A stretch of 64,000 bases of DNA from Micropruina sonneratiae (lineage in GTDB: Bacteria; Actinomycetota; Actinomycetes; Propionibacteriales; Propionibacteriaceae): contig NZ_JAPDHX010000002.1 of assembly GCF_025972045.1 (NCBI RefSeq), positions 1 to 64,000 of the forward strand. The letters run 5' to 3'. Positions 37,602-47,981 of this stretch are shown here, one piece after another; position 1 is the first letter of the stretch, and each line of letters begins with the position of its first letter. The translations under genes and the position numbers were made by a program. Below the pieces are notes generated by a model. It was not told the DNA's origin, ran no database searches, and was given only the letters and a program-made list of their open reading frames with translations.

Positions 37602-38735
37602 ATGGACGGCTTCCTCAACTGGCTGCGGCACGACACCGCCGGCCCGCTCACACTCGCCGCGGTCGGCATCGCACTGTTGCTGTTCCTGATCATCAAGGTC
37701 AAGGTCGAGCCGTTCATCGCACTGGTCGGCACCGGCGTCCTGGTCGCGCTGGCCGGCGGTGTGACGATCGAGGCCCTGTTCGGCACGCCGATCAAGTCCT
37801 CCGACGCGCTGATCGAGAAGGGCTTCGCCGGCATCCTCGGCCACATCACCCTGATCATCGGTCTGGGCACCGTGCTGGGAGCCATCCTGGAACGTTCGGG
37901 CGGCGCCGAGGTGCTGCTCGGCAAGCTCGTCCAACTGTTCGGTGAGAAGGGGACGCCCCTGGCCATGGGATCACCGGCTTCGTGCTGGGCATCCCGGTGT
38001 TCTTCGACATCGGCATCTTCGTCCTCGCCCCGCTGATCTACGTTCCCTGGTGCGGGGCGGTCGTTCCCTGGTGCTGTGCGCGCTGCCGCTGCTGGCCGGT
38101 CTGTCGATCACCCACGCCTTCCTGCCACCCCACCCGGGACCCGTCGCGGCGGCGGGCCTGTTCCACGTCGAACTCGGCTGGATCATCGTGATGGGTCTCG
38201 CCTGCGGCATTCCCGCCTGATTCGTGGGCGGCATCCTGTGGGGAACCTGGATCGGCACGCGCATCCACATCGAGGTGCCCGAGGACCGCATCGTCGCCGA
38301 ATCCGACGAGGTCAAGACCCACGAGCAGAGCCTCGGCGTTCGTCGGGGCGGTTCTTGCGGCGACCGGAGTTGGCACGGCGGTGGCGAACACCCTGTCCGC
38401 GGCGGGGCTGCCGCTGATCGTGTCGGCCTACGTAATCTCGTGCGGCATGCGGATCGCACAGGGATCGGCGACGGTGGCGATCGTCCACCGTCGGCATCCT
38501 GGCCCCGAGCCTGACCTCGGGCGAGTACACCCAGCCGCAACTGGCGCTGCTGGTGATGGCGATCTCGGCGGGTTCGATCATCGCCAGCTACGTCAACGAC
38601 GGCGGCTTCTGGATCATCTCGAAGTACTTCAACATGAGCGTCAAGGAGACCCTGCAGACCTGGACGGTGCTCGAGACCGTGCTGTCGGTCGTCGGCTTCG
38701 CGATGGCGCCGCCGTTGTTCACCGTCATTCACTAG
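37602..38735 (+). pseudogene. GntP family permease, multiple frameshifts and a nonsense codon
   Basis: GntP permeases import gluconate or related sugar acids with protons. The ATG behind GAAGGAGA starts a good N-terminus (LTLAAVGIALLLFLIIKVKV and ILGHITLIIGLGTVLGAI). The frame then shifts near 37967 (GIPVFFDIGIFVLAPLIYV), again near 38060 (SLVLCALPLLAGLSITHAFL), reaches a TGA at 38218 where a Trp is expected, and shifts near 38340 and 38490 before ending YVNDGGFWIISKYFNM. Several transmembrane stretches are shortened by deletion. At least five lesions exclude function. Coupled with the deacylase remnant it marks loss of a catabolic operon. Confidence 0.9.
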
Positions 38736-38765
38736 TGCGCACGCCCCGTCATCGCGGCGGGGGAG

Positions 38766-38785
38766 ATCCCGGCGGACGCCGGGAT
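38766..38785. repeat. Dispersed 20-bp hairpin repeat, copy 2
   Basis: Same 20 bases as at 33207 (ATCCCGGCGGACGCCGGGAT), here between the dead permease and the converging VOC gene. A partial repeat GTCATCGCGGCGGGGGAGATC precedes it. Confidence 0.75.
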
Positions 38786-38798
38786 CTTCGAGCGCGAC

Positions 38799-39251
38799 CT
38801 ACTCGGCCCGCTCGACCTGCTCGCGGGTGAGGCTGTCCGGGTCGAAGTCACGGTGCTCGACCAGCACCATCCAGTTGCCGGAGTTGTCCCTGAGCAGGGC
38901 TTCGACGCCGTAGGGACGGTCGGCGGGTTCCTGCAGGAACACCACGCCCTTGGCCTTGAGTTGCTCGTAGGTGGCGCGACAGTCGTCGACGGTGAGACCG
39001 ACACCGGGCATGGCCCCGGCGTCCAGGGCTCGACGGATCGAATCCTGCAGCTCGTCGGACAGCGGCGGCCCCGGCGTGGTGAGGTGCAGGTGCAACTCGG
39101 GCTGGTTCGGGTGGACGACGGTCAACCAGCGGAAGTCCTCGCCGAGCTGGATGTCGTCGCCGACCTCGAAGCCGAGGACGTCGGTGTAGAAGGCGAGTGA
39201 GGCGTCCTGGTCCTTGACCCACACACTGATGAGGGAAACGTTGGTGATCAT
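38799..39251 (-). CDS. VOC (glyoxalase/bleomycin-resistance) family protein
   Basis: The 150-residue protein has the paired beta-alpha-beta-beta-beta modules of the vicinal oxygen chelate fold: [20 protein letters not shown] at the front, [13 protein letters not shown] with possible metal His, and [20 protein letters not shown] with [10 protein letters not shown] at the end. The substrate is unknown. It lies ten bases after the AraC-type gene on the same strand, so the two probably form an operon and the regulator may control it. Confidence 0.88.
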   Translation of the reverse strand: MITNVSLISVWVKDQDASLAFYTDVLGFEVGDDIQLGEDFRWLTVVHPNQPELHLHLTTPGPPLSDELQDSIRRALDAGAMPGVGLTVDDCRATYEQLKAKGVVFLQEPADRPYGVEALLRDNSGNWMVLVEHRDFDPDSLTREQVERAE

Positions 39252-39261
39252 GCGGGGAACG

Positions 39262-39720
39262 CTAGCCAGCCGACCCCGGCTGGGGCTTCTCCTGCCTTGC
39301 GGTCCACTCCGGTGCGGTCTCGACCAGCCCGCGCATGAACACCTGGCAGCCGGGGATGCGCGGCGCCCCGGTCGCGGCGTAGCGGGCCTGGAACGCGCTC
39401 GGCGTCTCGCCGACGATCTCGCGGAAGCGCGAGCTGAACGAGCCCAGGCTGGTGAACCCGACGGCGTGGCACACCTCGGTGACGGTCAGATTCGTGGCCC
39501 GCAGCAGGTCCTGGGCGCGTTCGACCCGTCGCTGCGAGAGGTAGGCGGCCGGGCTGAGCCCGTAGGTGGCCGTGAACAGCCGCTGGAAGTGGAACCGGCT
39601 CAGCCGAGCGACCGCGGCCAGCTGCGCAAGGTCGATCGGCTCGGCGAAGTACCGGTCGGCGTGCTCGCGTGCTGCCCTGAGATGGACCAGGACGTCGTCG
39701 TGCGCGCGGGCGGCCGGCAT
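39262..39720 (-). CDS. AraC family transcriptional regulator, short
   Basis: The 152-residue protein is little more than the AraC DNA-binding domain, with two helix-turn-helix motifs: [20 protein letters not shown], near residue 30, and [20 protein letters not shown], near 80, followed by [17 protein letters not shown]. No sensor domain is fused. A short C-terminal tail ([18 protein letters not shown]) is extra. Its stop is ten bases from the VOC start, so it is likely to regulate that gene. Confidence 0.88.
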   Translation of the reverse strand: MPAARAHDDVLVHLRAAREHADRYFAEPIDLAQLAAVARLSRFHFQRLFTATYGLSPAAYLSQRRVERAQDLLRATNLTVTEVCHAVGFTSLGSFSSRFREIVGETPSAFQARYAATGAPRIPGCQVFMRGLVETAPEWTARQEKPQPGSAG

Positions 39721-39882
39721 CGGCCCAGTCTAGGGATCCCGCGCCGGACCACGATGACGCGGGGCGAGGGGCCTTGCGCGAGCGCCGCCCGCGACCTTCC
39801 GTGGTGGCGACTGGTCGGCGGCGTCCCGTCGGCCCACTACGATAGGCGGGAATGTCATCGACCAGGAAGTGTTGATACCGCC

Positions 39883-42705
<2,823 letters not shown>

Positions 42706-42716
42706 TCGCAGCGGCA

Positions 42717-42751
42717 CCTGGGATCGGGGGGACGCGTCTCCCCGATCCAGG
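42717..42751. terminator. Hairpin between secA and convergent gene
   Basis: CCTGG-GATCGGGG and CCCCGATC-CAGG pair across a ten-base loop, just after the secA stop and just before the stop of the opposite gene, so it can serve both. Confidence 0.75.
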
Positions 42752-42756
42752 CCTGG

Positions 42757-43269
42757 TCAACGGAGCCCCGGGCTGCCACTGCCTGCACGGACGACCCGTT
42801 CCCCCCACGCGATCTCCAGGACCGTGACGCGCCAGCGTCCACGCCGGCGCTCCAGCCGCATCGCCAGGGCGCGGGATTGTTCCTGCAGCGTGAGCCGGAC
42901 GGCGGCCTCGGCCACGTCGTCGGTGGGCAGCTGGACGTGGACGCTGGCCACCCGCAGGTCCGGTCGGGGCTGTTCGGCGAACTCACGCACCTTCTCGAGC
43001 ACGGGCCGGGTCACGTGCGGCACCAGGTGGAAGGGTGGGCGGCGTCCGCGTAGCACCTCGATCATCGCCCCCGCGAGCCGGGTCGCCGTCATCCGGGCCG
43101 CCGCGTCGACGGTTGCGGTCGGCACGACCTCGGGTTCGGGAGCGGACCAGGGCAGCAGGGGCTGCTGCACCGGTTCGAGGTAGCGCGGCTGAAGCAGCTT
43201 CAGCGCGGGTGCGACGGCAACGGGAGCGAGGTGCAGCTGCACCTGATCGGTGTCGCGACGGGCGGCCAT
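42757..43269 (-). CDS. DUF6459 (Rv3235-type) protein
   Basis: The 170-residue protein matches the actinobacterial family found near secA (mycobacterial Rv3235). It has a variable N-terminus and a core with ARMTATRLAGAMIEVLRGRR, VTRPVLEKVREFAEQP and VASVHVQLPTDDVAEAAV, ending RRGRWRVTVLEIA. It lacks a signal peptide or membrane segment. Function unknown. ATG start. It converges with secA and shares the hairpin. Confidence 0.78.
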   Translation of the reverse strand: MAARRDTDQVQLHLAPVAVAPALKLLQPRYLEPVQQPLLPWSAPEPEVVPTATVDAAARMTATRLAGAMIEVLRGRRPPFHLVPHVTRPVLEKVREFAEQPRPDLRVASVHVQLPTDDVAEAAVRLTLQEQSRALAMRLERRRGRWRVTVLEIAWGERVVRAGSGSPGLR

Positions 43270-43334
43270 GGCCAACTGTCTCCCGCGCGGCGCGGTTCGA
43301 ACGGAACGTTCCCGCCGGCCTGTGGACAACTCCG

Positions 43335-44621
43335 TCAGGGCGAGAACAGCAGCACCAGCCCGGCCACCGTGTAGCCCACCATCAGGACCAGCATCGGCAT
43401 CTGGCCGCGCACCGTGCGGCGTCCACCCAGCGCCACGAGCGATCGGTCGTGGGCGATCAGGACGCCCAGCAGGTGCCCGATCACGATGGCGCCGAGTTGG
43501 ATCAGCGCCACCGCCTCGGGATGGTCGAAGATGCCGGTGTCGACCCCCCACTCGGCGGTGCCGAACACGTTCCAGCCGAGCCCCAGCGGGTCGGACGCCA
43601 GGATCGCCGTCCGCTGCCCCTCGAGCACCAGCAGGCTGAGGTAGTGGGCGGTGCTGTAGCCGACCACGATCGGCACCAGGCTGGCCGCCAGCCGGTCGGA
43701 CCACCCTCGTCTCGTCGCGGCCGCGGCGAGCGCGAACGGCGCTCCGACCAGCAGCACCATGCCGAGCAGGCCGAGGGTGCCCCACAACTCCCGCGGCAGG
43801 CTCGAGGTTTGCACCCAACCGACCCAGCCGGTGGTGTTGGTGAAGCTGTCGTAGGCGGTGATGCCGAGCAGCGTGCAGCACACCCAGGCCGCCCCGCGGG
43901 GAACGGACGCCGTGGCGGCGTGCCGCAGCGGGTTGACCAGGTGCACGGTGCCGTCGATGCGCTGCCACGGCGACAGGATCGCCACCCGTTCGGCGAACAC
44001 CTCGAACGGGTCGGACGCGGCGATCCAGCGCTCGCCGAAGACAACCGCGCCGCCGAGCACCGTCACCACCCAGCCGATCGTCCACCAGCGCACGACGCCC
44101 AGGGTGTCGTTGTCCGGCTGGACGAGTTCCAGCCAGGCGAAGCCCAGCAGGGCCCCCACTCCGGGCAGGACGCCGATCCGGCGCCAGGCGTCCTGGCTGA
44201 GGGGCCGCAGCGGTGCTCCGGCGGCTCGCGCCAGCCTGGCCAGCGTCCGCAACGGATTGGTCAGCCGCCACACCGTCCCGAACAGCACCGAGACCGGCAC
44301 CAGGCCCACCCACAGCCACACGAAGACGAAGCCGAAGATCGGGTTGGTGACCCGGTCCTGCCCGAACCAGAGCGCGAGTGCCATCCAGGCGTAGAGCCCG
44401 AGCGCCAGCAGCCGCAGCAGCGCGCGGGTCGGTCCGGCGTCCACCAGCCTGGTGAGCCTCGGCAGCGGCAGCCCGCCCGCCGTGCTCCAGCGCGGACGTC
44501 GCCAGGCCAGGACCAGGGCGGCGAACGACACCACCAGCGCCAGCGCGGCGCCCAGTACGACGAACTCGAACGGCAGTGGAAGATCCTGGCGGGAGCCGAG
44601 ACCGTGCAGCGGCAGCCTCAC
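43335..44621 (-). CDS. Polytopic membrane protein of unknown function
   Basis: The 428-residue protein has about ten membrane segments, such as FVVLGAALALVVSFAALVLA, GFVFVWLWVGLVPVSVLF, WWTIGWVVTVLGGAVVFG and PMLVLMVGYTVAGLVLLF. The conserved-looking parts are FGQDRVTNPIFG, NPLRTLARL, ERWIAASDPFEVF and VGYSTAHYLSLLVLEGQ, which hold charged or His residues in or near membrane regions. I recognise the type from actinobacterial genomes but not a proven function. Its ATG overlaps the stop of the cupredoxin-like lipoprotein gene by four bases, so the two products probably act together at the membrane, possibly on a metal. Confidence 0.78.
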   Translation of the reverse strand: MRLPLHGLGSRQDLPLPFEFVVLGAALALVVSFAALVLAWRRPRWSTAGGLPLPRLTRLVDAGPTRALLRLLALGLYAWMALALWFGQDRVTNPIFGFVFVWLWVGLVPVSVLFGTVWRLTNPLRTLARLARAAGAPLRPLSQDAWRRIGVLPGVGALLGFAWLELVQPDNDTLGVVRWWTIGWVVTVLGGAVVFGERWIAASDPFEVFAERVAILSPWQRIDGTVHLVNPLRHAATASVPRGAAWVCCTLLGITAYDSFTNTTGWVGWVQTSSLPRELWGTLGLLGMVLLVGAPFALAAAATRRGWSDRLAASLVPIVVGYSTAHYLSLLVLEGQRTAILASDPLGLGWNVFGTAEWGVDTGIFDHPEAVALIQLGAIVIGHLLGVLIAHDRSLVALGGRRTVRGQMPMLVLMVGYTVAGLVLLFSP

Positions 44622-45058
44622 CGGACGAGCAGCATCACGATCAGCAACTCCGGATGGTGCGACTCGACCTCGTAACGACCGCTGGTGTCGATCGACAACT
44701 CCACCCGCTGGTGCTCACCGGCGCCGATCTCGATCTCACGGTCGATGCCGTGGACGTGCACCTCGTCGTCGCGGTCTGAGGTGATGTCGAGCACGAACGG
44801 CTCGCCCCTGGCCAGCTCGACCCGGTCGCCGTTGGGGGATGCCTTGCCGTCGGCGAGCTCGATGGTGATCGTCGTCACCCCTCGGCTGGGCGCCTCGCTC
44901 GGCGTGGCGAGCGGGGTCCCGCCTGCGCTGGCGACCGGTGTGACCGGCGCGGTCGATCCGGGATCGGTCGGGCTGTCGGTGGACGGTGGCGTGGCCGGTG
45001 AGCCGGCGCAGCCCACGAGGGCCAGCAACGACGTCGCCACGACCAGGAAGCTGCGCAC
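44618..45058 (-). CDS. Lipoprotein with cupredoxin-like domain
   Basis: The 146-residue protein has a lipoprotein signal (FLVVATSLLALVGC, Cys about 16), a Ser/Thr/Pro-rich linker and a beta-sandwich region: GVTTITIELADGK, RGEPFVLDITSDRDDEVHVH, GAGEHQRVELSIDTSGRYEV and ESHHPELLIVMLLVR. The layout recalls small cupredoxins, though the full Cys-His-Met copper set is not evident; HVHG and SHH supply His. The start is a GTG. It is coupled to the polytopic protein by ATGA overlap. A copper- or metal-related role is only inference. Confidence 0.75.
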   Translation of the reverse strand: MRSFLVVATSLLALVGCAGSPATPPSTDSPTDPGSTAPVTPVASAGGTPLATPSEAPSRGVTTITIELADGKASPNGDRVELARGEPFVLDITSDRDDEVHVHGIDREIEIGAGEHQRVELSIDTSGRYEVESHHPELLIVMLLVR

Positions 45059-45214
45059 CGCCCGATTCTTGCACGCTCGGCAGCCCGTTCCGGGTGCGGT
45101 TCGGGCGGCCAGTAGGCTGGCCCCGTCCGAAATCGCTCGCCCAATCAGGTGCCGCTCGTCCAGCTGCGCGAGCGGAACCTGGTTCGGCGAGCGATTACGA
45201 GGGGAGAGGTCGTC

Positions 45215-46471
45215 GTGGCGGAACCGGTGAGCATGGCCGAGTCGCTCCTGCTGGCCCGCGACCAGGCCGCCCAGCCGTGGCACCAGGTCGGTGTGCTGAT
45301 CGTCGAGGGTTCGGCGCCCACTCCCGCCACGCTGGCGCGCCTGGTCGGGCAGCGGATCGGGTACGCGCCGAGGTTCCGGCGCAAGATCGCCGGCACCGGG
45401 CTGCAGTCCTGGATCGACGACCGCGGCTTCAAGGTCTCCGGACACCTGCGGGCCGCGAACCGGCCGCCGGGGACGGGCATCTCCGATTGGCTCGACAACC
45501 AGTTCGACTCGCCGCTCGACCGGTTGCACCCGCTGTGGGACGCCCAGGTGCTGGCCGACGTGGCACCGGGTCGGTGGGGGCTGGTGGTGCGCGCCCATCC
45601 GGCCCTGGTCGACGGCTCGGACAACGTGCACCTGGTGCACGAACTGCTCGACGAGCAACCCACGCCGATCAGCGGCGACGTGCCCGCCTGGGAACCTGCG
45701 GTCGACCAGCCGCCCGGTTTCGGTGCCCTGTTCAAGAACCTGACCGACCCCCTGCAGGCGCTGCGGGACGCCGCGGCCGGCCTGGGCGGTATGGCCGAGA
45801 ACGGCGTCCGCCAGGCGACGGCGACCCCGGTGCAGCGGCACCAGAACACCGTGGAGTGCGCACTGGCCGACCTCAAACGGGTGGCCCGGGGCGCCGGCTG
45901 CACGGTGCACGACGTGATCGTCGCGCTCGCCACCGCCGGCGTCCGGGGCTGGCAGATCGCCAATGTGGGCCGGCTCAGCGACCCGGTCGCCCTCGTCCCG
46001 CTCGCGGTGGACGACGCCGGAGCCAGCGCGATCGGCTGCGCGGTGGCACCCCAGTACATCCAGTTGCCGGTCACCACGACCACCGCCGCGGACCGGCTGA
46101 CCGCCATCGCCACGCTGACCCAGGCCCGGATCGACTCCGACGCACTGGTGCCGGCCGCCGAGCTCGTCGACCAGGCCGGGTTCACCCCGGCCACCACCCA
46201 CGCCGTGGCCGCCCGGACGGTCGCCGGAGGGCGTCCGCACCAGGTGTTCATCAGCAACGTGCCCGGCCCGGCCACCCCGCGCTGGCTGGGCGAGCAACGG
46301 GTCCGGATGCTGCACGCGTTCGCGTCCACCGTCGACGAGCAGGTGATCAGCGTCGGCGTGACCAGCCTGGACGGCCGGATCAGTTTCGCCGCCACCGGGC
46401 AGGGGCTGCTGCACTCGTTCGCCCGGGATATCGGCGACGAACTCGGCGTGCTGCTGCGGGCGGTGGCGTGA
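45215..46471 (+). CDS. Wax ester synthase/diacylglycerol acyltransferase-like protein with altered HHxxxDG motif
   Basis: The 418-residue protein matches WS/DGAT (O-acyltransferase) enzymes, which in actinobacteria make triacylglycerol or wax ester. The PLW motif (DRLHPLWDAQVL) stands at about 103-114. The catalytic HHxxxDG motif reads His128-Pro-Ala-Leu-Val-Asp133-Gly: the second, catalytic His is replaced by Pro. C-terminal NVPGPATPRWLGEQRV is like the family's SNVPGP element. The GTG follows GGGGAGAGG. It overlaps the next gene by one base. Storage-lipid synthesis by this copy is doubtful; another function or a dead homologue is possible. Confidence 0.82.
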   Translation: MAEPVSMAESLLLARDQAAQPWHQVGVLIVEGSAPTPATLARLVGQRIGYAPRFRRKIAGTGLQSWIDDRGFKVSGHLRAANRPPGTGISDWLDNQFDSPLDRLHPLWDAQVLADVAPGRWGLVVRAHPALVDGSDNVHLVHELLDEQPTPISGDVPAWEPAVDQPPGFGALFKNLTDPLQALRDAAAGLGGMAENGVRQATATPVQRHQNTVECALADLKRVARGAGCTVHDVIVALATAGVRGWQIANVGRLSDPVALVPLAVDDAGASAIGCAVAPQYIQLPVTTTTAADRLTAIATLTQARIDSDALVPAAELVDQAGFTPATTHAVAARTVAGGRPHQVFISNVPGPATPRWLGEQRVRMLHAFASTVDEQVISVGVTSLDGRISFAATGQGLLHSFARDIGDELGVLLRAVA

Positions 46472-46923
46472 TGCTGGTGTTCGTGCCGCTCAGCGCGGCC
46501 GAACTGGCCGCCTGGGCCGATTCGGGCGCTCGCGCAGCCGGCATCGGTCACGCGGTCACTCCCGCGCTGCGCGACGCCTTCGGCTTCGCCGCCACCGACG
46601 ACGAGGACGCCGAACACACCGCCCTGCACGTGGCCGGCCTGGCCGGACTGCTGGCGCACGGCGTCCGTCTGGTGGCGGTCGCCGAGGCGTCCGGGAGGCC
46701 GGTGCCGGACTCGGACTTCGGCGAGGTTCTGCTGGGAGAGCTGCCCTGGGCGGCGGTGACCGCCCTGTTCAGCGATGACGCGCCCGAGCAGGCCGCCGCG
46801 CTGGCCGGGGCGGTCGGTGCAGCCGATCTCACCGGGGCCTGGGACGATACGCGGGTCGCCGACTTCCTCGCCGAGCACGAGCTGCTGTGGCACGGTCCGG
46901 GGGAGTGGGCCGCGCTGGTCTGA
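46471..46923 (+). CDS. DUF6912-like hypothetical protein
   Basis: The 150-residue protein starts at an ATG that overlaps the previous stop (TGATG). It reads MLVFVPLSAAELAAWADSG, then ALRDAFGFAATDDEDAEHTA, and has Asp/Glu-rich segments. It has no signal peptide. I have a loose match to an actinobacterial family of unknown function. The coupling suggests it belongs with the WS/DGAT-like protein. Confidence 0.65.
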   Translation: MLVFVPLSAAELAAWADSGARAAGIGHAVTPALRDAFGFAATDDEDAEHTALHVAGLAGLLAHGVRLVAVAEASGRPVPDSDFGEVLLGELPWAAVTALFSDDAPEQAAALAGAVGAADLTGAWDDTRVADFLAEHELLWHGPGEWAALV

Positions 46924-46943
46924 CGTCCGCCCGATGAGCGGAG

Positions 46944-46989
46944 GTTGATCCACTTCGGGCACCGAACACGGTGCCCGAAGTGGATCAAC
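46944..46989. terminator. 21-bp perfect hairpin after the DUF6912-like gene
   Basis: Arms of 21 bases (GTTGATCCACTTCGGGCACCG and its exact complement at 46969-46989) flank an AACA tetraloop. It lies 20 bp after the stop of the upstream gene and about 100 bp before ku. It is the longest perfect stem seen in the window. Termination is the simple reading; length beyond need is odd. Confidence 0.7.
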
Positions 46990-47093
46990 ACTCGAAGTCC
47001 GGTCGAGGGCCGGCAGGGCACCCACCCGCCCGGTGCTGGCACGACGAGGGGTGATGGGGCAGGCTGGGGGCACCCGCGGTAAAGGAGGCGGCA

Positions 47094-47897
47094 ATGCCAC
47101 GATCCATCTGGAAGGGTGCGATCTCGTTCGGGCTGATCACGATCCCGATCAAGGTGTACGGGGCGACCGAGACCAAGGACCTGTCGTTCCGCCAGGTCCA
47201 TCCCGAGGACGGTGGCCGGATCAAGTACAAGCGGGTCTGCGAGGTGTGCGGCAAGGAGATTCCCTACACCGAGATCGCCAAGGGCTACGAGACCGGCGAC
47301 GGCCGCATGGTGATCCTCGAGCCGGAGGACTTCGAGAACCTGCCGCTGGCCAGCTCCAAGGCGGTCGAGGTGGTGCAGTTCGTGACGACCGACGAGGTCG
47401 ACCCCACCTACTTCGAACGCACCTACTTCCTCGAGGCGGACGGCCCCGGCGCCAAGCCGTACGTGCTGCTGCGCCGCGCTCTGGCGGACGCCGGCAAGGC
47501 CGCGGTGGTGAAGGTGGCCCTGCGCTCACGCGAATCCCTGGCGCTGATCCGGGCCAAGGACGATCTGCTGCTGATGCACACCATGCTCTGGCCAGACGAG
47601 CTCCGCGACGGCTCGTTCGCCGAGCCCGGTGACGACGTGAAGGTGTCGGACGCCGAGGTCGAGATGGCGCGCCTGTTCATCGACCAGCTGAGCGGCGAGT
47701 TCGACCCGACCCAGTTCACCGACGCCTACCGGGAGGCCCTGGAAGAGGTCGTGCAGGCGAAGCTGGCCGGCACGCCGGTACCGACCGAGACCGAGGAGGC
47801 GCCGAAGGAGGCCGAGGTCGTCGACCTGGTGGCCGCCCTGCGGGCCAGTGTGGAAGCGGCCAAGAAGCGACGGGAAGAAGCGGCGAAGGCAGGCTGA
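47094..47897 (+). CDS. ku: Non-homologous end joining protein Ku
   Basis: Ku forms a homodimeric ring on DNA ends and recruits LigD. The 267-residue protein begins MPRSIWKGAISFGLITIPIK, contains VCGKEIPYTEIAKGYE, DEVDPTYFERTYFLEADG and RSRESLALIRAKDDLLLMHT and ends in a short basic tail (EAAKKRREEAAKAG) as in other bacterial Ku proteins. The ATG follows AAAGGAGG. LigD is not next to it; a stand-alone LigD-type polymerase is about 15 kb downstream. Confidence 0.96.
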   Translation: MPRSIWKGAISFGLITIPIKVYGATETKDLSFRQVHPEDGGRIKYKRVCEVCGKEIPYTEIAKGYETGDGRMVILEPEDFENLPLASSKAVEVVQFVTTDEVDPTYFERTYFLEADGPGAKPYVLLRRALADAGKAAVVKVALRSRESLALIRAKDDLLLMHTMLWPDELRDGSFAEPGDDVKVSDAEVEMARLFIDQLSGEFDPTQFTDAYREALEEVVQAKLAGTPVPTETEEAPKEAEVVDLVAALRASVEAAKKRREEAAKAG

Positions 47898-47969
47898 CGC
47901 ACGATAACTACTTCGGTTCACCCATCGATCGAGCGGAGAAATTGTGGTCGCAACTGGGGTGGTCTCAGG

Positions 47970-47975
47970 TAATCT
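47970..47975 (+). promoter_or_regulatory. Candidate -10 element for leaderless pruA transcript
   Basis: TAATCT stands six bases before the GTG start of pruA with no Shine-Dalgarno in between. The spacing is that of a promoter whose transcript starts at the initiation codon. Confidence 0.6.
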
Positions 47976-47981
47976 GTAGCC

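Noticed and set aside
44618-46414. A 598-codon minus-strand frame over the WS/DGAT gene and lipoprotein
   Set aside because: Only its last 146 codons (the lipoprotein) are real; the rest is antisense to the WS/DGAT-like gene.
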